64,000 nt of DNA from Crenothrix sp043729335 (GTDB lineage Bacteria > Pseudomonadota > Gammaproteobacteria > Methylococcales > Methylomonadaceae), in assembly GCF_043729335.1 (NCBI RefSeq), contig NZ_JAYTLQ010000060.1, positions 1 to 64,000 on the forward strand, given 5' to 3'. The notes beneath the pieces are model-generated. The model was given only the letters and a program-made list of their open reading frames with translations, was not told the origin of the DNA and searched no databases. Positions 52,787 through 60,629 of the stretch are shown piece by piece. Every line of letters begins with the position of its first letter. Positions within the stretch are counted from its first letter, which is position 1. Both the position numbers and the translations under genes were made by a program.

Positions 52787-53485
52787 AAAATAGTTTTTAG
52801 GACGGGGGTCGTATGATTTGTTCTGATTAGGTAGAGTAAATTACCCGTTTGCCCTAAGTCTGTTGGAGGGTGAGTAGTTCATGGTTCGACATGCTAACCA
52901 TGAACGGTTTTTAAGCTTGCTCAAAAAATCATTATTGACTGAATGGGGTAGGTGCGGATTTATCCGCATTTATACCGTGTGCGTATAATGCGGAATTCAT
53001 TCGCGTCTGCGGTTGTTCGCGCATATCTAACGCGAAGTTTTTACGTCGTCCTAATGGCATTTGTTATACGGGAAGTGTGATGTTAGATAAGCTTCTTAAG
53101 TAATTTAAGGATAGATAAACATTCAAAAATCAAAGTGACCTGATTTTTAGTAAAAAAAACTTTGAACACTTATCTAAGCAACTTGTCTTTTGATTGGATT
53201 AATTGTAAGGCCTTCAACAAGCTACTCACAGATAGTTTAATATTTTAGGTACGCTCACGCCTTGTAAAACATCTGTTTAAAGTTGCCATACGCCTTTTGC
53301 GCGTTAAACTAGCGAGGATGCCAACTGGTATAGACAGTCTTAATGAGTTAAAATATAAAATTTAATTTGCGATAATTGTTGAGAGACCTGCCCCCTTCCT
53401 CCTGTTTCGCTGTACTTTTATGCAGCCCAACAACATATCATAGCCATCACTAAAGTTTCTAACTACTAAACCAGGAGTTTGCTCC
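52787..53485. other. 700-base intergenic region before the oxidase operon
   Basis: It contains a degenerate copy of the 122-bp MITE core (52845-52910). The remainder is AT-rich and presumably holds the coxB promoter. Confidence 0.45.
52845..52910. repeat. degenerate MITE core that can act as terminator
   Basis: GTAGTTCATGGTTCGACA...ATGAACGG aligns with the interior of the 122-bp MITE, but neither terminal repeat is present. The surviving part folds as GTTCATGGTT / AACCATGAAC followed by GGTTTTT, so it may terminate the BON gene transcript. Confidence 0.55.
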
Positions 53486-55255
53486 GTGAACAAAACCAAG
53501 CAACTGTTTGCAAGTCTGATCTTGACGTTTTTAAGTCTAGGAACAGCGCAAGCATACGATTACGACACTAATTTGCCAAAAGGAGTGACATGGCTCAGTC
53601 GAGCTGTCTATGACTTGCACATGCAGATCCTATGGATCTGTGTCGCCGTAGGCGTGGCTGTATTTGGTGTTATGTTTTATTCGATTTTTCATCATCGTAA
53701 ATCGAAAGGACATAAACCCGCACAGTTTTATCACAATACCAAAGTTGAGGTTATTTGGGTCACCATTCCTGCAATAATTATTGTTGTTATGGGATGGCTT
53801 GCAACCGGTCTTATGCGCGAAATGTATCACGTTGAAGACAGTGATATGACGGTCATTGTGACCGGGCATCAGTTTTACTGGGAATATAAAATTCTGGGTA
53901 AAGATGGCGATGCTGCCAAAGATATACATTTTGATAGCGAGTTAGACGTTGCTAGTAAAAATGCCCGGGATGATGAGGATATTGACCCCTTAACCGTCCC
54001 CAATTACTTGCTGAATGTTAACGAACCTTTAGTCATCCCTATCCATAAAAAAATACGTTTTGTGCTGACAGCCGCCGATGTTATTCACTCCTGGTGGGTG
54101 CCTGATTTAGGCTGGAAAAAAGATGCTAATCCAGGTTTTACTAACGAAGCGTGGGCCAATATAGAAAATGAATCATGGATGACCGGTGACATCGAAACCT
54201 GTGAATCAGTGCCTAAAGAACGATGGTCTGAAGCCGATAAAGAAATGTGTGCAACATTAAAAGCATGGCGGAATACCGATAAAAAATCTTGGTCGAGTAA
54301 TAAAAACTCCGTTTGTCATGAGGTGTGGGATTCAATCAAAGTCGCAGCAGTTTATCGCGGACAATGTACCGAACTTTGTGGGGCAGGCCATGGTTTTATG
54401 CCGGTTGTGGTGATAGCTATGAAGCAAGCGGATTACGACAAATGGAGCGAAACCAAGCTGAATCCAGAAAAATTCTGCAAATCTGGTAATGCCGAAGTAG
54501 CGGATATGACCCATGAAGAATTAATCTATAAAGGAAGCTTAGTTTATTCTGCTAAATGCGAAAGTTGCCATGGCCGTGATGGCGGCGGCGGTGTTGGCCC
54601 TTCCTTAATGACGAGTACTATTGTTAAGGGTGATATTAATGATTTGGCAAACATTGTCTTAAACGGCAAAGGCCCCATTATGCCGGCATTTGCTAAACAA
54701 CCTCGTTTAGCAGCGCATGAATTAGCTGAAGTCATTACCTACGTTAGAGATCGCTTTGGCAATAAAAAGGATGATGAAATTCAACCGAGTGCTATTAAAG
54801 AAATGTTAGTGGGCGAACATAAAAACACTTTAACTGTAGCGCCAAGTTCTGAAGCGACGCAAAAAAGTGTGGACAGTAACGCAGAAGAAAAAGCTAATAT
54901 CAAAGAAAACGTAGATGTGAGTGCAAAATTAACGTTGGATGAATTAGTAGCCAAAGGCGAAGGTGTTTATGCCAGCAACTGCCTGGGTTGTCATCAAGCT
55001 CATGGCGAAGGCATGCCGCCTATGTTCCCAGCTTTAGCGGGCAGTTCTGTAGTTAATGGTGATATTGATGCGCAAATTAATTTAATGTTAAATGGCAAAA
55101 ACTCTATGCCGGCTTTTGGAAAAACCTTAAATGCGCTTGATTTTGCGGCAGTATTAGCCTACACGCGTAATAACTTAGGTAATTCAATGGGTGATTTTAA
55201 ACAGCCGTCAGAAATACAGTCGCTGATAATAGCACTGCCTGCAGGCGCAGAGTGA
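53486..55255 (+). CDS. coxB: cytochrome c oxidase subunit II with two fused cytochrome c domains
   Basis: A 589-residue protein starting with GTG (AGGAG upstream). A signal sequence and two membrane helices (about 47-68 and 92-112) are followed by the CuA cupredoxin domain with HSWW and CTELCGAGH (Cys294, Cys298, His302). Two class I cytochrome c domains follow: CESCH at 358-362 and CLGCH at 499-503. Between NEAWANIEN and VYRGQC (about 229-287) lies an extra segment of nearly 60 residues with three Cys residues that ordinary subunit II proteins lack. It is the first gene of the oxidase operon. Confidence 0.93.
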   Translation: MNKTKQLFASLILTFLSLGTAQAYDYDTNLPKGVTWLSRAVYDLHMQILWICVAVGVAVFGVMFYSIFHHRKSKGHKPAQFYHNTKVEVIWVTIPAIIIVVMGWLATGLMREMYHVEDSDMTVIVTGHQFYWEYKILGKDGDAAKDIHFDSELDVASKNARDDEDIDPLTVPNYLLNVNEPLVIPIHKKIRFVLTAADVIHSWWVPDLGWKKDANPGFTNEAWANIENESWMTGDIETCESVPKERWSEADKEMCATLKAWRNTDKKSWSSNKNSVCHEVWDSIKVAAVYRGQCTELCGAGHGFMPVVVIAMKQADYDKWSETKLNPEKFCKSGNAEVADMTHEELIYKGSLVYSAKCESCHGRDGGGGVGPSLMTSTIVKGDINDLANIVLNGKGPIMPAFAKQPRLAAHELAEVITYVRDRFGNKKDDEIQPSAIKEMLVGEHKNTLTVAPSSEATQKSVDSNAEEKANIKENVDVSAKLTLDELVAKGEGVYASNCLGCHQAHGEGMPPMFPALAGSSVVNGDIDAQINLMLNGKNSMPAFGKTLNALDFAAVLAYTRNNLGNSMGDFKQPSEIQSLIIALPAGAE

Positions 55256-55302
55256 TGATCTCCTTGCTAGCGACTCAATCCAAAATTCTAAAGGTATAAA
55301 TT

Positions 55303-56982
55303 ATGTCTGCTTTTTCAGCAAAAGGTTATCAAGTTGATGACCATAATATTACTCCTCATGAGAACGATCATCACGATCCTCATCATGAAGATGACCATCA
55401 TCATGGTCCAGCCAAGGGTATTATGAGGTGGGTATTTACCACCAACCATAAAGATATCGGTACGTTATATCTGCTGTTTTCACTGGTGATGTTTTTTGTC
55501 GGCGGTGGTATGGCAATGATTATTCGCGCTGAATTATTTCAGCCGGGTTTACAGCTGGTAGAGCCTGCCTTTTTTAACACGATGACCACCATGCATGCGT
55601 TGGTGATGATCTTCGGGGCGGTGATGCCAGCTTTCGTTGGCTTGGCCAACTGGTTGATTCCTATGATGATCGGTGCGCCGGATATGGCGTTGCCGCGCAT
55701 GAATAACATGAGTTTCTGGATGCTGGTTGCAGGGATTTGCTTATTATTTAGCACTCTGTTTATGGGCGGGCTCGGTGGTGGCTGGACGATGTATCCGCCT
55801 TTAATATTGCAAACCGGTGACGCACTGCCTTTTGGTATTTTTTCTATCCATTTGCTGGGTATTTCTTCAATTATGGGCGCCATTAATATTATTGCTACCA
55901 TTACTAACATGCGCGCTCCCGGCATGTCATTGTGGCAAATGCCCATTTTTGTATGGACTTGGTTGATTACCGCCTTTTTGTTGATTGCCGTTATGCCAGT
56001 GTTTGCCGGCGCGGTCACCATGTTATTAACTGATAAGTTTTTTGGTACCAGCTTTTTTAGTGCGGCCGGTGGTGGTGATCCTGTCCTGTATCAACATATT
56101 TTCTGGTTTTTTGGTCACCCAGAAGTGTATATTTTGATTCTGCCTACGTTTGGTATTGCATCCACTATTATTCCGGTATTCTCACGTAAACCCTTGTTTG
56201 GCTACCTGTCTATGGTAGGTGCGACTATTTTTATCGCTATTTTGTCGTTTGTAGTCTGGGCGCACCACATGTTTTCGGTGGGTATGCCGCTTGCGGGTGA
56301 GCTGTTCTTTATGTGGGCGACCATTGCCATTGCTATTCCGACCGCTGTGAAGGTATTTAACTGGATTGCCACCATGTGGGAAGGTGCGATGACCTTTGAA
56401 ACGCCCATGCTGTTTTCCATAGCTTTTGTGGTGTTGTTTACTATTGGCGGCTTTACCGGTGTGATGATGGCGTTAGCGCCACTGGATTTTCAATATCACG
56501 ACACTTATTTTATCGTGGCGCATTTTCATTATGTATTAGTGCCTGGCTCTATCTTTATGATTATTGCCGCAGTGTACTTTTGGTTGCCTAAGTGGACCGG
56601 CTATATGTACAACGAGAAGATTGGCAGGTTGCATTTTTGGTTATCAGCTATATCGGTCAATATCTTGTTTTTCCCGCAACATTTCTTGGGGTTAGCCGGT
56701 ATGCCGCGCAGAATTCCAGATTACGCCGTGCAATTTGCTGATTGGAATATGATTTCAAGTATCGGTGCGTTTATTTTTGGTGTTAGCCAATTGCTGTTTT
56801 TGTATGTGGTTATTGATTGCATGCGCGGTGGTACTGGCGAAAAAGCCACTAATGAAGTTTGGGAAGGTGCGCTTCAATATGGCGGCGGTATCGTGGAAGG
56901 CTTGGAATGGACATTACCCTCCCCCCCGCCTTACCATACTTTCACTGAGCCACCTGTCATTAAATCAAGCTTGCCGCATTAG
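55303..56982 (+). CDS. coxA: cytochrome c oxidase subunit I
   Basis: A 559-residue 12-helix subunit containing heme a, heme a3 and CuB. Motifs include TTMHALVMIFGAVMPAF, WFFGHPEVYILILP with the His-Tyr CuB site, WAHHMFSVG and HDTYFIVAHFHYVL. It has a short N-terminal extension very rich in His, Asp and Glu (about residues 10-32, His-Asp-His runs) before the first helix. It lies 47 bases after coxB. Confidence 0.96.
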   Translation: MSAFSAKGYQVDDHNITPHENDHHDPHHEDDHHHGPAKGIMRWVFTTNHKDIGTLYLLFSLVMFFVGGGMAMIIRAELFQPGLQLVEPAFFNTMTTMHALVMIFGAVMPAFVGLANWLIPMMIGAPDMALPRMNNMSFWMLVAGICLLFSTLFMGGLGGGWTMYPPLILQTGDALPFGIFSIHLLGISSIMGAINIIATITNMRAPGMSLWQMPIFVWTWLITAFLLIAVMPVFAGAVTMLLTDKFFGTSFFSAAGGGDPVLYQHIFWFFGHPEVYILILPTFGIASTIIPVFSRKPLFGYLSMVGATIFIAILSFVVWAHHMFSVGMPLAGELFFMWATIAIAIPTAVKVFNWIATMWEGAMTFETPMLFSIAFVVLFTIGGFTGVMMALAPLDFQYHDTYFIVAHFHYVLVPGSIFMIIAAVYFWLPKWTGYMYNEKIGRLHFWLSAISVNILFFPQHFLGLAGMPRRIPDYAVQFADWNMISSIGAFIFGVSQLLFLYVVIDCMRGGTGEKATNEVWEGALQYGGGIVEGLEWTLPSPPPYHTFTEPPVIKSSLPH

Positions 56983-56990
56983 CACCTATT

Positions 56991-57024
56991 GGACGGATTA
57001 TTGTGAATACACAATAGTCCGTCC
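56991..57024 (+). other. RNA hairpin between coxA and ctaG
   Basis: Near-perfect stem GGACGGATTATTGT / ACAATAGTCCGTCC with a short loop and no T-run. It is probably an mRNA-stabilising or expression-tuning hairpin and not a terminator, since the oxidase genes continue. Confidence 0.5.
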
Positions 57025-57078
57025 GTGTGCTGGCTCTATTAATCAATAGATAAACGCCTTACTGGATTTGCACTGATT

Positions 57079-57642
57079 ATGACTGAAAATTTGACTAAAA
57101 AGAACACTAAGCTGCTGCGCATTCTGGTATTGGTTGCCGTTGCTATGTTTGGTTTTGGTTATGCTTTAGTGCCCCTATACAACTGGGTGTGTGTTGATTT
57201 ACTTGGCCTTAAAGATCGTGCTGATGTGGTTCAATCTGAAGCTGACAAACGTGCAGTCGGTAAAGAGACGGTCTACACAGTCAATAAAGACAGGGAAGTT
57301 GTGGTTGAGTTTGAAACCATACTGAATGGTGCTATTCCGATGACATTTCGTGCGCAAACCCAGCAGATCAAAGTGCATCCTGGCCAATACTACACTATGA
57401 ATTTTATTGCACAAAACACCGGTGATAAAACGTTGTTGGCACAAGCCAAACCTAGTTTGTCGCCGGTTGCGGTCACCGATTTTTTTCAGAAAACCCAATG
57501 TTTTTGTTTTATTGAGCAAACTTTTAAACCTGGAGAAACTAAAATCATGCCTATACGTTTCGTCGTTAAGCCGAGTTTAGCCCCAGAATATAAAAAAATT
57601 ACGCTCTTATACACATTTTTCGATATAACAGATAAGAATTAG
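57079..57642 (+). CDS. ctaG: cytochrome c oxidase assembly protein CtaG (Cox11)
   Basis: A 187-residue copper chaperone for CuB of subunit I. One N-terminal helix (RILVLVAVAMFGFGYALVPLYN) anchors a periplasmic Ig-like domain with the CuI-binding QCFCFIEQTF motif. Length is normal. It lies between coxA and coxC as in many proteobacteria. Confidence 0.94.
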   Translation: MTENLTKKNTKLLRILVLVAVAMFGFGYALVPLYNWVCVDLLGLKDRADVVQSEADKRAVGKETVYTVNKDREVVVEFETILNGAIPMTFRAQTQQIKVHPGQYYTMNFIAQNTGDKTLLAQAKPSLSPVAVTDFFQKTQCFCFIEQTFKPGETKIMPIRFVVKPSLAPEYKKITLLYTFFDITDKN

Positions 57643-57651
57643 AGGAAGATT

Positions 57652-58530
57652 ATGTCTACAAAAGACGCATATTACGTTCCGCATAAAGCGACTTGGCCAG
57701 TCATTGGTACTGCGGGGTTGTTTTGCATGGTGGCCGGATTTGCAAATTATTTAAATGGCTCATCCGTAGGCGTTTTTTTAATGCTTACCGGCTTTTTGAT
57801 ATTTATTGTCATGCTGGTCGGTTGGTTTACCTTGCAATCCAGAGAAAGTGAATCGGGCATCTTTAATTCCCAGGTCGGTATTTCTTACCGTATGGGTATG
57901 ATGTGGTTTATCTTTTCCGAAGTTGCTTTTTTTGCCGTATTTTTCGGAACGTTGTGGTATACGCGTAACTTATCTGTACCTTGGTTGGGTGAGGGTGCAA
58001 CCAAAGAATTTTTGCATCCATTATTTGAAGGGACTTGGCCGACTAATGGCCCTGAGCAACTGGGTCTGGATAAAGAAGGTAATCGCATTTTTGGTGCTGA
58101 ATTTGAGCCCATGGGCGCGTGGGGATTGCCTTTTGTGAACACTTTATTACTGTTGAGCAGTGGCGTTACCTGTACCTGGGCGCATCATGGTTTGTTGGCA
58201 AAAAACCGCAATCAGTTGATTAAGGGATTGGTTGCTACGGTTGGCCTGGGTTTTCTGTTTGTGCTGTGTCAAGCGGTGGAATACCACGAAGCCTATGCAG
58301 AAGGCTTAACGTTGGGTACGGGTATTTACGGCTCTACCTTTTTTATGTTGACTGGGTTTCACGGTTTTCACGTCTGTGTGGGCGCGATTATTTTATCGGT
58401 AATTTTGTTCCGCAGCTGGAAAGGGCATTTTACACCAGAAAACCATTTTGCCTTTGAAGCCGCCGCGTGGTATTGGCATTTTGTGGACGTAGTTTGGTTG
58501 GGGTTATTTATATTTGTATATTTGATGTAA
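57652..58530 (+). CDS. coxC: cytochrome c oxidase subunit III
   Basis: A 292-residue membrane subunit with seven predicted helices. Motifs include MWFIFSEVAFFAVFFGTLWYTR, AVEYHEAY, YGSTFFMLTGFHGFHV and WYWHFVDVVWLGLFIFVY. It starts nine bases after ctaG and ends before a strong terminator. Confidence 0.96.
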   Translation: MSTKDAYYVPHKATWPVIGTAGLFCMVAGFANYLNGSSVGVFLMLTGFLIFIVMLVGWFTLQSRESESGIFNSQVGISYRMGMMWFIFSEVAFFAVFFGTLWYTRNLSVPWLGEGATKEFLHPLFEGTWPTNGPEQLGLDKEGNRIFGAEFEPMGAWGLPFVNTLLLLSSGVTCTWAHHGLLAKNRNQLIKGLVATVGLGFLFVLCQAVEYHEAYAEGLTLGTGIYGSTFFMLTGFHGFHVCVGAIILSVILFRSWKGHFTPENHFAFEAAAWYWHFVDVVWLGLFIFVYLM

Positions 58531-58550
58531 AATCCACTTAGCGATAAATT

Positions 58551-58584
58551 AAAAAGCGCTGCCGCAAGACAGCGCTTTTTTTTT
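58551..58584 (+). terminator. terminator of the coxB-coxA-ctaG-coxC operon
   Basis: Stem AAAAAGCGCTG / CAGCGCTTTTT with an eight-base loop and continued T-run; the left A-run makes it potentially bidirectional. Confidence 0.9.
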
Positions 58585-58691
58585 GCCGATATTAATTCAA
58601 TGCAACCTGCGCTGGATAATGGGTTGCGCTGATTTTTGTTGTTATAAGTCAATGTTTTTAAATGGAGATTTTATAAAATTATAAAGGGCAT

Positions 58692-58943
58692 TTATTGTCT
58701 TTGTGGGCTAGATGAAGACTCTGGTTTGTGCATTTGCATACCTAAGCCATGCGGTTTAACCAAGCCCGTGACCACAGCCAGAAACAATAGTATAAATAAT
58801 AAAATAGAAATACCTGATCTAAGCGTTAAGGCTTTCATGATTTTTTCAGAATCTAAACCTGATTTATGTTTAACCAAATGAAATAAAGCAGTTGCCAAGC
58901 TGGCGAGGATGAGAATAAAAATAATAATAACGATAATTTTCAT
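58692..58943 (-). CDS. DUF2909 twin transmembrane protein
   Basis: An 83-residue protein with two membrane helices (IIVIIIFILILASLATALFHLV and GISILLFILLFLAVVTGLV) separated by a short charged loop (KHKSGLDSEKIMKAL). It matches the DUF2909 family, usually encoded near cytochrome oxidase assembly genes. It is on the opposite strand to its neighbours. The function is unknown. Confidence 0.8.
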   Translation of the reverse strand: MKIIVIIIFILILASLATALFHLVKHKSGLDSEKIMKALTLRSGISILLFILLFLAVVTGLVKPHGLGMQMHKPESSSSPQRQ

Positions 58944-59145
58944 AAATTGATGCTGAGGGTAGTTTTTTATTGAATTATTGATATTCTCATTGATTCTTAA
59001 GCTATTGCCAATACTTTTAAAAATGGTGGTTGATTCTTAACATTATTCAAGCTCTCTATTTAATGGTTAAGTGTCCTTAAGTTAATTTACGAATAGTTTC
59101 AATCGCATCCTGTCACGGGTTTGGTCCGCAAAGAGAGGGTTTATA

Positions 59146-59865
59146 ATGGCTGTACGAATGACATTCAAATTAATACCGACATTAGTGTATTGTTGTGTAT
59201 TGCCATTGCTGATTACCCTAGGTGTTTGGCAATTGAATCGCGCTGAAGAAAAGCAGATATTTCTTAAAATGCAAGAACAACGGTTACAATCGGAGGTTAT
59301 TGTATTAAAACCTGATACGCCAGTGGATTTAGTGCTTTTAAAGTATAGCAAAGTGAGTGTTGCCGGACATTATGATAACGCCCATCAATTTTTGCTGGAT
59401 AATCAAATTAATGCAGGCGTAGTCGGTTATTTTGTGTTGACACCTTTTGTACTGGAAGGCAGTGACAAAACCGTTTTGGTCAACAGGGGCTGGATACCTC
59501 TAAAAGATAGAACGCAGTTGCCCCAAATTACTGTGACCGATACGCCAACAACCCTACTGGGCCGTATTAATAGCTTTCCTGGCGTGGGATTAAAATTATC
59601 GGGTGCTGAAATGCCCTCTAAAAACTGGCCGTCAGTGGTTGGTGTGGTAGACAGTGCTGTTTTATCGGCAACTTTGGGCTACCCACTTTTGCCGTTTCAA
59701 ATTGAACTGGCTGATACCCAACCGAATGGTTACCAACGAGACTGGCAACAAACTACCCTCATGCGGCCGGAACAACATACGGCTTATGCCGTACAATGGT
59801 TTGCCTTGGCTTTAGTGCTAACCGTATTATTTATTCGCTACAGTTTTAAAAAAGTTAATGACTAA
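59146..59865 (+). CDS. SURF1 family oxidase assembly protein
   Basis: A 239-residue protein with an N-terminal and a C-terminal membrane helix and a periplasmic domain. The SURF1 motifs are LGVWQLNRAEEKQ, VLVNRGWIP and NGYQRDWQ...PEQHTAYAVQWFALA. It helps heme a insertion into subunit I. Its end overlaps the next gene by eight bases. Confidence 0.92.
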   Translation: MAVRMTFKLIPTLVYCCVLPLLITLGVWQLNRAEEKQIFLKMQEQRLQSEVIVLKPDTPVDLVLLKYSKVSVAGHYDNAHQFLLDNQINAGVVGYFVLTPFVLEGSDKTVLVNRGWIPLKDRTQLPQITVTDTPTTLLGRINSFPGVGLKLSGAEMPSKNWPSVVGVVDSAVLSATLGYPLLPFQIELADTQPNGYQRDWQQTTLMRPEQHTAYAVQWFALALVLTVLFIRYSFKKVND

Positions 59866-60619
59866 GCAACAGAAAAAAAACCGTCTATTGGTGATTGTTA
59901 TTTTTGCCATGAGTATTGTGCCTTTCGCAATAGCCTGGCACTTAAGTAAAAACGTGCAATTGCTGGGTAATGCGCACACCACTAATAAAGGTCAGTTAAT
60001 CACGCCACCGGTCACTACCGAACGGACTGATTGGGTCGCGATGGATGCGATTTCCGCACAAAAAATGAATGAATTGCCCGGCCGTTGGTTGATTGTTAAT
60101 GTCATCCCGCAAAAAACCTGCAACGCAGTCTGCCTTAAAGCCATACTGGATACCCGGCAATTGCAGTTAATGCTTAATAAAGATATGCTGCGTACCCGCC
60201 GTGTTGTAGTCGCATTTGACGCGCTTTTACCAGACGACGCTAAGCAATTATGGCTCAAAGAGTCGCTATTGTGGCGATTGCTCGATAAAGGGGTTAAAAG
60301 TGAAGCGGACTACAAAACCGATAATGCTTTGTATACCACATTACTGAATCCAGAAAATTCGGTAGATGATGTGCTGATAAGTCGATTAATTGGCCAGGAA
60401 AATAAAGAGACGGCATTAAAATCCGATTTAATCAAGGTAACGTCCAGTAATGCGTTACGGCAAAAAATGACCGATATCCGAAAAAGTGTTATACCCGAAG
60501 GCATGCTGTTTTTAATAGATCCTTTGGGTAATATCATGATGCAATACGAACCGGGATTTGATCCCTATAAAGTAAAAAGTGATCTCATGCACTTGCTGCG
60601 AATTTCACAAATAGGTTAG
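59858..60619 (+). CDS. membrane-anchored Sco-like oxidase assembly protein
   Basis: A 253-residue protein with one N-terminal helix and a thioredoxin-like region. It matches the conserved hypothetical transmembrane protein usually encoded between SURF1 and CtaA. It has a Cys-x3-Cys pair (CNAVC, Cys88 and Cys92) in WLIVNVIPQKTCNAVC, the spacing of Sco1/SenC copper chaperones. The C-terminal GMLFLIDPLGNIMMQYEPGF also fits that fold. Copper transfer to CuA is an inference. It overlaps surf1 and lies ten bases before the ctaA-ftsY fusion. Confidence 0.7.
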   Translation: MTKQQKKNRLLVIVIFAMSIVPFAIAWHLSKNVQLLGNAHTTNKGQLITPPVTTERTDWVAMDAISAQKMNELPGRWLIVNVIPQKTCNAVCLKAILDTRQLQLMLNKDMLRTRRVVVAFDALLPDDAKQLWLKESLLWRLLDKGVKSEADYKTDNALYTTLLNPENSVDDVLISRLIGQENKETALKSDLIKVTSSNALRQKMTDIRKSVIPEGMLFLIDPLGNIMMQYEPGFDPYKVKSDLMHLLRISQIG

Positions 60620-60629
60620 TGGAAATAAT

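Noticed and set aside
55539..56021. 160-codon minus-strand frame opposite coxA
   Set aside because: It is a shadow of the conserved coxA coding sequence; its composition mirrors the membrane helices of the other strand.
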